From positions 21,440 through 85,439 of the forward strand of contig JALIBN010000026.1 in assembly GCA_030576275.1 (NCBI GenBank): a DNA stretch of 64,000 nt, given 5' to 3'. A program made the position numbers and the translations under genes. Under the pieces are notes generated by a model. The model worked only from the letters and a program-made list of their open reading frames with translations. It did not search any database and was not told where the DNA came from. This document shows, piece by piece, positions 42,663 to 51,226 of this stretch. Numbering within the stretch: position 1 is the stretch's first letter; each line of letters starts with the position of its first letter. Source of the stretch: Pseudomonadota bacterium. Its GTDB lineage: Bacteria > Pseudomonadota > Gammaproteobacteria > Nitrosococcales > Methylophagaceae.

Positions 42663-43036
42663 TGACTCAAAGAATATTGATAGTTGATGATGAACCCCAT
42701 GTCATTCACGTACTGAAAACTTTTCTTGAACGCAAGGGCTTTTCTGTTTTCTCGGCGCACAACGGTCAACAGGCTCTAGATGTTTATAAAAAGTCTCAAC
42801 CTCATGTCGTAATCACGGATATACAGATGCCTATTATGAGTGGGCAAGCGCTGTGTGAGCAATTATTACACGACTATACGCATGACACTGCTAAACTAAT
42901 CGTGGTGACATCGCGCACAGATATCGCACTACGGTCTTGGGCCAAGAGCTACCCCATGATTGATTTTATAGAAAAACCCCTGAGCATGAGACGCTTAGTA
43001 TCAAAACTTGACGAATTTTTTGTCTTGGCGGTATAA
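42662..43036 (+). CDS. Stand-alone response regulator receiver domain
   Basis: RILIVDDEPHVIHVLKTFLERKGFSVFSAHNGQQALDVYKKSQPHVVITDIQMPIMSG; about 124 aa with no output domain. Confidence 0.92.
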   Translation: MTQRILIVDDEPHVIHVLKTFLERKGFSVFSAHNGQQALDVYKKSQPHVVITDIQMPIMSGQALCEQLLHDYTHDTAKLIVVTSRTDIALRSWAKSYPMIDFIEKPLSMRRLVSKLDEFFVLAV

Positions 43037-43039
43037 GTT

Positions 43040-45208
43040 ATGCTGGAGATGAAACTTAGTTGTTTAAAATACTATTCGCTAGTTAACCGCGTGTCGGATT
43101 ACCATGTCTACTTAGCTATTCTAGATGTAGGTAGCGGCAAAATTATTGCTCAAGATGATAATATTCAACAACAGTTTGTTGATTTTATAAAGTATATTGA
43201 GCAACCCAATATCGGTTGGACCAGCAAAGAAACCGTACAGGGAAACTACGCAATCTCCCCAGATAGAATGTTAAATCTTACACCGCTCACTATCGGTGTT
43301 GAAGAGCCTCGCTATTGGCTTTGTTCATTGATTTCATCGCCTGATCATACTGAGGTTATTTTGAAAGATGAAATATTACTTCAAACCATAAAAGACGTCG
43401 CTATATTTATACAACATGATTCTGACGCCACCATACTCGCCAGAGGCATGGCCGATGAATTAGCTACGCGCTATGAAGAGCTCAATTTATTATATGGTAT
43501 TGATGTCGACTTCGATTTTTCAGGCAGTGATAGCATCTCCGAAATGTATTACAAGATCATTGAGGACTGTATCGTCTATTTGGGGGTTGATATAGTCTGT
43601 TTATACCTGCCAGATGAAGACGTGTTGGTGGTGAAAAATAACCCTGATATTTCAGCCGGCGATTTGAGTACTGTACTGAATAAATTTCAAGGCTCACTCT
43701 ATTCGCTTATTGCGGAAGATCCAGAAACATACGTAGTTAACAAAGACGAAATTGTAGATTGGACAAATCCTAGGCTCGGGATTGACTATAAATATATCGC
43801 GGTGCCGTTATTTAAATCGATAAAAAGCATGGCGGGCATGCTGGTAATTGCGAATCATGAAACGCAAAATAATTTCACCAATAGTGACAGAAAATTGTGC
43901 GAAGTACTGGGAGCAGAAATATCCAAGTTTATCCAATTACGTCATGATCCTTTAACTGGCTTGCTTAATCGAGTCGGATTAGAACAACAGTTGCGCCAAG
44001 CCATTGCGCAAAATTATGAAAAATCAAAGCGCGGAATGCTACTCTATATAGACATTGATCAGTTCAAGAGTGTAAATGAAGTTTCTGGACACAATGCTGG
44101 TGATATTTTATTAACTCAGTTAGCCTCATTATTACCATATAACATAAGAGCTACTGACTCACTGGCACGGATTGGCGGTGATGATTTTGTAATTATATTA
44201 AACGACTGTCCAGTCAGTAATGGCCTTGCCATAGCAGAAAAAATAATTGAACAGATTAAGTCGTTCCGTTTTGTTTTTCTGGATAAGGTATTTAATATTA
44301 CCGTGAGTATAGGTCTAGTTGTTTTTGGCGATGATGACAAAAATACTGATGATATTATTGGTGCAGCAGAATCGGCCTGTTTTACAGCTAAGGAATTAGG
44401 GCGAAATCAAGTGCGGCTTTATGAAAAAACGGATGTGATTATGACCAAACGTCATGATGACGTCTTATGGGTGGGCAGAATTCATAATGCTATCGAAGAC
44501 AATAGATTTAAACTTTACCGTCAGCGAATCATTTCCATCCAAAATGATACTGTCGAGCTTTCACATTACGAAATCTTGCTAAGGATGATCGATGAAAAGG
44601 GGTCTGTACTTTCACCCTTTACTTTTATTCCTGCTGCAGAGCGATATGAGCAAATGACAAAATTAGATCGGTGGGTGATACTAAAAACACTTGAAACCTT
44701 ATCTTTTCATAATAAGAAAGAAGATGCCGTTGTGCTTCATCTCTCGATTAATTTGTCCGGCCAATCTTTATGTGAAGATGGATTTGCTGAGTTTATAATT
44801 AATAGCATCAATAAATATGAAATCCAGCCGGAATCACTGTGTTTTGAAGTGACTGAAACTGCGGCCATTATCAATTTATCTCATGCACAGAAATTCATGG
44901 CAAAAGTGAAAGCGATTGGTTGTAGCTTCTCCTTAGATGATTTCGGTAGTGGAATGAGTTCTTTTGGTTACTTAAAAAGTCTTCCAGTAGATTATTTGAA
45001 AATTGATGGTCAATTTGTTAAGGGCATGATGTCAGACCCTGTAGATAGAGCTATGGTTGAATCCATTCATCATATAGGTCATGTAATGGGCTTGCAAACG
45101 ATAGCCGAGTTTGTCGAAGATGATGAAATGATCGAACATTTGAGATTAATTGGCATCGACTATGCGCAAGGATACGCATTGGGTAGGCCGGAGCCTTTTG
45201 AGTTATGA
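43040..45208 (+). CDS. GAF-like/GGDEF/EAL c-di-GMP turnover protein
   Basis: DPLTGLLNRVGLEQQL..RIGGDDFVII (GGDDF variant); EAL-like domain YEILLRM..NLSGQSL..FEVTETAAI..LDDFGSGMSSFGYLKSLPVDYLKIDGQFV..QTIAEFVED..GIDYAQGYALGRP. Confidence 0.93.
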   Translation: MLEMKLSCLKYYSLVNRVSDYHVYLAILDVGSGKIIAQDDNIQQQFVDFIKYIEQPNIGWTSKETVQGNYAISPDRMLNLTPLTIGVEEPRYWLCSLISSPDHTEVILKDEILLQTIKDVAIFIQHDSDATILARGMADELATRYEELNLLYGIDVDFDFSGSDSISEMYYKIIEDCIVYLGVDIVCLYLPDEDVLVVKNNPDISAGDLSTVLNKFQGSLYSLIAEDPETYVVNKDEIVDWTNPRLGIDYKYIAVPLFKSIKSMAGMLVIANHETQNNFTNSDRKLCEVLGAEISKFIQLRHDPLTGLLNRVGLEQQLRQAIAQNYEKSKRGMLLYIDIDQFKSVNEVSGHNAGDILLTQLASLLPYNIRATDSLARIGGDDFVIILNDCPVSNGLAIAEKIIEQIKSFRFVFLDKVFNITVSIGLVVFGDDDKNTDDIIGAAESACFTAKELGRNQVRLYEKTDVIMTKRHDDVLWVGRIHNAIEDNRFKLYRQRIISIQNDTVELSHYEILLRMIDEKGSVLSPFTFIPAAERYEQMTKLDRWVILKTLETLSFHNKKEDAVVLHLSINLSGQSLCEDGFAEFIINSINKYEIQPESLCFEVTETAAIINLSHAQKFMAKVKAIGCSFSLDDFGSGMSSFGYLKSLPVDYLKIDGQFVKGMMSDPVDRAMVESIHHIGHVMGLQTIAEFVEDDEMIEHLRLIGIDYAQGYALGRPEPFEL

Positions 45209-45274
45209 AAGTAAATTACATAACAATGAGAGCGCCCTTAATTAACGCTATTCCATACTGGTACGAAGGGTATT

Positions 45275-47329
45275 ATGCTTGACAATCCAGAAATAATTGA
45301 TAAACAGAGGATTGTTTATACTCAGCTAGGTACAGCAAGTTATCTTGCGCCGTTGTCCTCGCTGTCTGACGAGACCATGCAACAGTTATTGCTGCAGAGA
45401 GTTGATGAGTGTATTGCCATTCACGAAATAGAACTCTATATTGATTTCGCTGAAGTACCCTCTGTTAATAGTGGCTCGCTCGAGATCTTGTTGTCATGTT
45501 ATAACAAAATAAAATCTTCTGGTGGTCGGCTGCACTTGATTAATACCAATGCATTGGTTAATGAAGTGTTATTTATGACGGGTTTAAACCATTACATTGA
45601 TGTTGTGGGCAATGACAAACACACTCCTAAACCGCATCTAGGTCAACCCCGCCAACGTCTAGGTGATATGTTAATTGCTGAAGGCTTATTAACTAAGAGT
45701 CAGCTTGAAAATGTGATGACTATGCAGTTAACAACCGGCAAGCGTTTGGGTGCATTGGTTGTTGAAAAGGGCTGGGTATCTGAAAATGATCTGAATCAGC
45801 TTATCAGTCTGCAGCTGGGTATTCATTTTGTTCAGTTGCGGACTGGCATGTTTGATCTTGGGATTCAAAAAATTATTCCGCTTTCTATATTGCAGCGGCT
45901 AAAAATAGTACCGTTATTCAAATTGCAAGGGCAACTTTTTATTGCGACTAGTGAACCGCTGGCCATACCGATTCTTGATGAAATCTATGACCGTACAGGT
46001 TTAAATGTTACGCCAGTTTTAGCTAGTTCTCTGGAAATTTTAGCGCATCTGCAAGCAAATCATCAAGATGATTACGATCTCACATCTTACTTAACGGATA
46101 TGAATAGTGATCTGGAAGTGGTTGAGACCTATGTCAATGATGATTTTAATCTCGTTGATGAAATGGCATCGGGCAGCCCCATTATCAATCTTGTTAATGC
46201 GATTATTCAGCGTGCCATTCGAGATGGTGTCAGTGATGTTCATATCGAACCCTCAAGGACAAAAAGTCGGGTTCGTTTTCGCATTGACGGCATATTATAC
46301 GAATTTATGAGTCAACCGGCAGAAATGCATCCTGCCATTGTGTCACGTCTAAAAGTGATGGCGAATCTCGATATTGCTGAAAGGCGATTACCACAAGATG
46401 GCCGGGTGCAAGTCAATACCCAAGGGCGTTCGATTGATTTACGTTTTAGTTCTTTGCCAGGTATATTTGGCGAAAAAGTCGTTATGCGTGTATTGGATAA
46501 AAATCAAAACATGCTCAATCTTGATAAACTTGACTTAGATGCTAATAACCTTGCGTCTCTGAAAAAATTACTAAGTAATAATCATGGTTTGATTTTAGCT
46601 ACAGGGCCAACAGGTAGTGGTAAAACAACCACTTTATACGCGGCACTTAATCATCTCAATAGTATTGAAAAAAGTATTGTTACCATCGAGGATCCTGTTG
46701 AATATCAGCTCGACATCATTAATCAAAATCAAGTTAATGATAAAATAGGACTAAGTTTTCCCACCGTGTTGCGGCATGTGCTGCGACAAGATCCCGACAT
46801 AATCATGGTTGGTGAAATACGTGACAGACAAACGGCTGAGATTGCCGTTCAAGCTGCGTTAACGGGCCATTTGGTCTTATCAACCCTGCATACAAATGAA
46901 AGTGTCGGCGCTATCACCCGTTTGGTGGAAATGGGCATTGAACCGTATCTGTTGTCATCGGCACTTATTGGTGTAGTGGCGCAGCGCTTGATTCGTACAA
47001 TTTGTCCTGATTGTAAAACCAGCTATACAGCCCCATCAGCAATAATTGAACAGTTTGGTTGGCAAGATAAAGCGCCAGTTCGTTTAAGCTACGGTCGTGG
47101 CTGTTCTAATTGTTATGACTCGGGCTATAAAGGCCGTATGGCGGTTCATGAAATTCTAATATGTAATGCCGAATTACAGCGATTAATGACCACTAATCCA
47201 AGTCGTGATCAACTTGCTGACTACATGAAGGAAGCAAAAGTAAGATCATTGTTTGATGATGGTTTAGAGCGTGTGTTAGCTGGCAAAACGACACTGGATG
47301 AAGTATCTCGTGTGTTGTTGGCTGAATAG
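45275..47329 (+). CDS. GspE/PilB/MshE-type assembly ATPase with N-terminal STAS-like domain and MshEN c-di-GMP-binding domain
   Basis: N-term IELYIDFAEVPSVNSGSLEILLSCYNKIKSSGGRLHLINTNALVNEVLFMTGLNHYIDVV (STAS-like); RLGDMLIAEGLLTKSQLENVMTMQ-LTTGK-RLGALVVEKGWVSENDLNQLISLQ (MshEN motif pair); ATGPTGSGKTTTLYAAL Walker A; zinc CxxC...CxxC. Confidence 0.92.
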   Translation: MLDNPEIIDKQRIVYTQLGTASYLAPLSSLSDETMQQLLLQRVDECIAIHEIELYIDFAEVPSVNSGSLEILLSCYNKIKSSGGRLHLINTNALVNEVLFMTGLNHYIDVVGNDKHTPKPHLGQPRQRLGDMLIAEGLLTKSQLENVMTMQLTTGKRLGALVVEKGWVSENDLNQLISLQLGIHFVQLRTGMFDLGIQKIIPLSILQRLKIVPLFKLQGQLFIATSEPLAIPILDEIYDRTGLNVTPVLASSLEILAHLQANHQDDYDLTSYLTDMNSDLEVVETYVNDDFNLVDEMASGSPIINLVNAIIQRAIRDGVSDVHIEPSRTKSRVRFRIDGILYEFMSQPAEMHPAIVSRLKVMANLDIAERRLPQDGRVQVNTQGRSIDLRFSSLPGIFGEKVVMRVLDKNQNMLNLDKLDLDANNLASLKKLLSNNHGLILATGPTGSGKTTTLYAALNHLNSIEKSIVTIEDPVEYQLDIINQNQVNDKIGLSFPTVLRHVLRQDPDIIMVGEIRDRQTAEIAVQAALTGHLVLSTLHTNESVGAITRLVEMGIEPYLLSSALIGVVAQRLIRTICPDCKTSYTAPSAIIEQFGWQDKAPVRLSYGRGCSNCYDSGYKGRMAVHEILICNAELQRLMTTNPSRDQLADYMKEAKVRSLFDDGLERVLAGKTTLDEVSRVLLAE

Positions 47330-47338
47330 GTTAGCGTT

Positions 47339-48454
47339 ATGGCGATTGAATTTTCCACACCAAAAAATACTGACAAATTAGCTGCCACGCCAAAAGCTTA
47401 TTCATTGTTTGGCCCGAAAGGTGTTGGTAAGCTAGATGTAATGCTGTTCACTGAGCAACTTTCGTTAATGCTTGAAACAGGTAATGACCTGAACAGTAGT
47501 TTGCTCGCTTTAGCGGAGCAAAATGAAAATATTGCTATGAAAACGGTAGTACTTTCTATTGCTAACTCAATCCAAGAAGGCAATACTTTTGCGCAAAGTT
47601 TGGCTGAACACCCCAAGGTATTTCCCTTAACTTATGTGAGCTTAGTACGCGCCAGTGAAGCGGGCGGTTATTTGCATCGAGTATTGGAACATATCTATGA
47701 AATGGACAAGCAACAACAAGAGCTACTTAATACACTAAAGTCCGCCTTCACCTATCCGGCATTTTTACTTTTTTTCTCGTTTTCGGTTGTGGTGTTTGTT
47801 CTGCTGGTAGTGTTTCCTAAATTCAAAGAAATGTTTGTCAATATAGCAGACCAATTGCCTGCCACGACCAAGGTTCTGATGTGGTCTAGCGATATGATGC
47901 TCACTTATTGGTGGGCGATTATTCCTATTTGTATCGCGATATTATCAAGTATTGTGTTCTGGCTTCGTAGCGAACATGGTACGTTATTACTTGATCACTT
48001 TAAGTTAACATTTCCGTTGATACGTGATGTGTTTCAACAAGCCTATTTGATCCAGTGCCTACGTATTCTTGGCCTGTCACTTCAAAATGGTATGCAACTC
48101 ATTGATGCCATCGAATCCGCCAAAGGCGTGGTTAATAATCGTATCTTTACTGAGTTTTTAGACAATTTAAGAGAAAACGTGATTGAAGGACGCACGTTCT
48201 CCAGTGGATTCATCGATGTTGATTTTATTCCCCCCATGCTTAAACAAATGATTGCTACGGGGGAATCAACTGGCAACTTGCCATTAGTAATGAATCGTGT
48301 GGCACAGCAATATCAAAAAGACTTAGCCAATAAGTTAAATACCTTATCTAAAGCCATTGAGCCCATTATGTTGATTGTTATGGGGGTGGTGGTTGGGGTG
48401 TTGGTGAGTTCGTTGATTCTGCCGATCTTCAAATTATCGCGCGCGGTTCATTAA
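47339..48454 (+). CDS. Type II secretion/type IV pilus inner-membrane platform protein (GspF/PilC-like)
   Basis: MLFTEQLSLMLETGNDLNSSLLALAEQ; VSLVRASEAGGYLHRVLEHIYEMDKQQQELLNTLKSAFTYPAFLL; MIATGESTGNLPLVM. Confidence 0.94.
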   Translation: MAIEFSTPKNTDKLAATPKAYSLFGPKGVGKLDVMLFTEQLSLMLETGNDLNSSLLALAEQNENIAMKTVVLSIANSIQEGNTFAQSLAEHPKVFPLTYVSLVRASEAGGYLHRVLEHIYEMDKQQQELLNTLKSAFTYPAFLLFFSFSVVVFVLLVVFPKFKEMFVNIADQLPATTKVLMWSSDMMLTYWWAIIPICIAILSSIVFWLRSEHGTLLLDHFKLTFPLIRDVFQQAYLIQCLRILGLSLQNGMQLIDAIESAKGVVNNRIFTEFLDNLRENVIEGRTFSSGFIDVDFIPPMLKQMIATGESTGNLPLVMNRVAQQYQKDLANKLNTLSKAIEPIMLIVMGVVVGVLVSSLILPIFKLSRAVH

Positions 48455-48467
48455 TGTGATTTAAAGA

Positions 48468-48574
48468 AAGGTTGAGTGGGATTTTATAGCAAGGTGAAGT
48501 AGGTGTTTTAGTAAAATCAAGAAGGTTGAGTAGGATTTTATAGCAAGGTGAAGTAGGTGTTTTAGTAAAATCAA
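48468..48574. repeat. Direct repeat, 2 x 53 bp (54-bp period, one mismatch)
   Basis: aaggttgagt[g/a]ggattttatagcaaggtgaagtaggtgttttagtaaaatcaa at 48468-48520 and 48522-48574. Confidence 0.95.
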
Positions 48575-48600
48575 TAGTGACAAAGTATCTAAATATAATT

Positions 48601-48656
48601 TAGATATATAATTTAGATATATAATTTAGATATATAATTTAGATATATAATTTAGA
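48601..48656. repeat. 14-bp VNTR (tagatatataattt) x4 upstream of the major pilin gene
   Basis: Four perfect copies; each contains TATAAT, with another TATAAT at 48594-48599. Confidence 0.95.
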
Positions 48657-48690
48657 TTCAAATTAATTTTATTCGTTAAATGGGAAATAT

Positions 48691-49230
48691 ATGATGATCA
48701 GAAATATTCAAAAAGGGTTCACACTAGTTGAATTGTTAATCGTTGTTATTATCTTGGCAATTTTAGCTGCCATCGTAGTACCACAGTTTGCAAATACAAC
48801 AATCGACGCTAAAGAGGCGTCACTAGATACAACATTGTCAAATATACGCAGTGTATTGGACTTATATTATCAACAGCACAATAACCAGTATCCGGGAGCT
48901 ATTAATCAAACATCAGGTGCTGCAACTTCTACTGATGTTGATAGGCTTGCAGCCCTGAAAGCTCAGCTAACGCAATATACTGATGCTACAGGTATTACTT
49001 CTACTACAAAGGATGGCACATATAGATATGGTCCTTACTTTAAAGTCACTGATTTCCCAGCAAACCCGATTACATCTAGCAGAGATATAGTCTTTACAAG
49101 CCTTGGTTCATTATCGCTGACTACATCTGACGTAGGTGCTGGTTGGAAATATGATGTGCTTAGCGGCGTACTTATAGCTAATGATGCTAACACTGATTCA
49201 GGTGGTGTTCGTACGTACGCCGATCATTGA
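48691..49230 (+). CDS. Major pilin/pseudopilin, GspG/PilA-like
   Basis: Type III signal peptide KGFTLVELLIVVIILAILAAIVVPQF. Confidence 0.9.
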   Translation: MMIRNIQKGFTLVELLIVVIILAILAAIVVPQFANTTIDAKEASLDTTLSNIRSVLDLYYQQHNNQYPGAINQTSGAATSTDVDRLAALKAQLTQYTDATGITSTTKDGTYRYGPYFKVTDFPANPITSSRDIVFTSLGSLSLTTSDVGAGWKYDVLSGVLIANDANTDSGGVRTYADH

Positions 49231-49260
49231 TAATAGTTAAACGCTCCGCTAGATTCTAAG

Positions 49261-49812
49261 GTGAATTTTGATCATCGTAAGCATGGTTTTTCGCTAATAG
49301 AGTTGATCATTGTAATAAGTATTTTGGGCATTGTTGCAGCTGTAGCAATGCCCAATATGTTTTTAGGTAATAGTCAAAAACTGGATGTAGCTTCAACAGA
49401 ACTTGCCGATGCAATTCGCTTTGCCCGTGCCGAAGCAATACGTACCGGAACACCACACGGTGTTTGGTATTTCCCTTTTCCCACCAAACTCTCTGTTTAC
49501 CGGCTTGTTTATGTGGGAGGGGCTGCCATCCCTACTTATGATGTGCGCCATCCTGTTGATAAAAAACTCTATAGCCTAGATTATTCAAATAATGGTAACC
49601 AAGCCCCCGTAAAAATTGGTGTCGTTACCCTGAATTATGGTGGTTCAGCTATTAATAGAGAATACATTTCATTTGATGACCATGGCGTACCAAATTATTC
49701 TAATGGAGAGACTTATCAAATGCTCGATAACGCGTCTATCGTGCTTGTATACGCAGGTCAGTCAAGTATGGTAAGTATTGCGCCGATGACGGGCAGGGTG
49801 GTGGTGCAATGA
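49261..49812 (+). CDS. Minor pseudopilin, GspH/FimT-like (GTG start)
   Basis: HGFSLIELIIVISILGIVAAVAMPNM; LADAIRFARAEAIRTGTPHGV. Confidence 0.88.
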   Translation: MNFDHRKHGFSLIELIIVISILGIVAAVAMPNMFLGNSQKLDVASTELADAIRFARAEAIRTGTPHGVWYFPFPTKLSVYRLVYVGGAAIPTYDVRHPVDKKLYSLDYSNNGNQAPVKIGVVTLNYGGSAINREYISFDDHGVPNYSNGETYQMLDNASIVLVYAGQSSMVSIAPMTGRVVVQ

Positions 49813-50267
49813 TTCTCCGCACTTGGCATTCTCGGTACTACGGCTTTTCTTATATTGAAGTATTGATTGCCATATTTATCTTAGCCGTTGCAATTGTACC
49901 GGCAATGGAAGCGCTGCAAACGTCTATTCAAGGTGCAGGCGTTCAAGAATCACTTATAGTGCAACATTATACCGTTAACGCCCGAATGGAAACGATGTTG
50001 GCAGAATCGTATAGTTCGTTACTCGCCGGAGCTAAGGTGGCGACTGATGCCTCTACTCCCACCAGTTTTTCAGATAGTGCCGGTGGAGCTGAACGGGTGG
50101 TGGTTTTGTTAGCTTTATATGATGCTGATGCCTTTCCATTTACTATTTCTGATCCTAACAATGATGCGGATAATGATATCTATACTGGTGATACATCAGA
50201 TCTACTGTGGCTTCGAGTTGAAATTGAAAATACAGCCGTTGCCGTCGAAAGTTTGAAATACCGTTGA
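49809..50267 (+). CDS. Minor pseudopilin, GspI/PilV-like
   Basis: YYGFSYIEVLIAIFILAVAIVPAMEALQTSIQGA. Confidence 0.82.
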   Translation: MILRTWHSRYYGFSYIEVLIAIFILAVAIVPAMEALQTSIQGAGVQESLIVQHYTVNARMETMLAESYSSLLAGAKVATDASTPTSFSDSAGGAERVVVLLALYDADAFPFTISDPNNDADNDIYTGDTSDLLWLRVEIENTAVAVESLKYR

Positions 50268-51226
50268 ATCAGCTATCAATGTCAAAATGTCAACAAGGCG
50301 TTACCATGGTCGAATTATTAATTGTGGTCGTTATTTCAGTTATATTGATGGCTGGTATGCAATCTCTTATCGGAACTACACTCAAGATTGAAGCCGATAT
50401 GAGTGAACGTAACGATAGTCTGCAACAAGCTCGTTTTGCGATGCAAACAATGGTTGTCGCGGTGTCGGGGACGCAGAGATTATTGATCCCCTTAGCTGAA
50501 AATCCCTCGACACCTTGGAGTGAATCAGTGCGTGATGTTTTGGCTGTGACCTTAGGTCCTCAAATAGATCGTAACCAAGATGGTTGGGCAGATGCCAATA
50601 ATGATAAGGATTATCTGGATATTAATAATAATGGCGCTCGTGATGTAGGAGAACCTGAGCGGATAAATGAAGACCTAGATGATGACAATACTAATGATGG
50701 CAGACCTGGGATTATTAATATTGATGATGATGGTGATGGCCTTATTGACGAGGGTTCATCCAACGATGACGATGAAGATGACCAGCAAAATGAGGATCCA
50801 CAAGACGGTATTGATAATGATGGTGATGGCAGTATTGATGAGGATGCCTCTAATGATTTATCTAATGATAGGATGCCAGGTAACTTAGGTGTCGATGATG
50901 ATTTAGATGGATTAATCGACGAGGGAGGATCATGGAGGCGAGCAGATGATGATGAAGATAGTGCCAGAGATGAAGACTGGCTAGATCCTATCGTATTTTA
51001 CCTCAATGGCACGACGCTGATGCAACGTATTCCCAATATTGATCCGGCTGATGGTGCTGATTATTCTGAATATCCGATTGCCGAAAATGTCACACAATTA
51101 CAAATCGAACGTTTACTGGGCAATGATGGTGTGACGGTGTTGGTGGATATTACACTGCAAATCAGCCCATCAACTATCGAAGCAATGCTGTTCAATACAC
51201 GCGTGCGAGTAGGCGCTCGTCTATGA
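50264..51226 (+). CDS. Minor pseudopilin, GspJ/PilW-like, with Asp-rich Ca-binding-type repeats
   Basis: QGVTMVELLIVVVISVILMAGMQSLIG prepilin motif; DRNQDGWADANNDKD..NIDDDGDGLIDEG..GIDNDGDGSIDED..GVDDDLDGLIDEG. Start TTG 50264 or ATG 50279. Confidence 0.87.
   Translation: MNQLSMSKCQQGVTMVELLIVVVISVILMAGMQSLIGTTLKIEADMSERNDSLQQARFAMQTMVVAVSGTQRLLIPLAENPSTPWSESVRDVLAVTLGPQIDRNQDGWADANNDKDYLDINNNGARDVGEPERINEDLDDDNTNDGRPGIINIDDDGDGLIDEGSSNDDDEDDQQNEDPQDGIDNDGDGSIDEDASNDLSNDRMPGNLGVDDDLDGLIDEGGSWRRADDDEDSARDEDWLDPIVFYLNGTTLMQRIPNIDPADGADYSEYPIAENVTQLQIERLLGNDGVTVLVDITLQISPSTIEAMLFNTRVRVGARL

Noticed and set aside
48468-48656. Pilin-upstream repeats as a CRISPR-like or phage att structure
   Set aside because: Units are tandem without spacers, and no integrase or tRNA is adjacent
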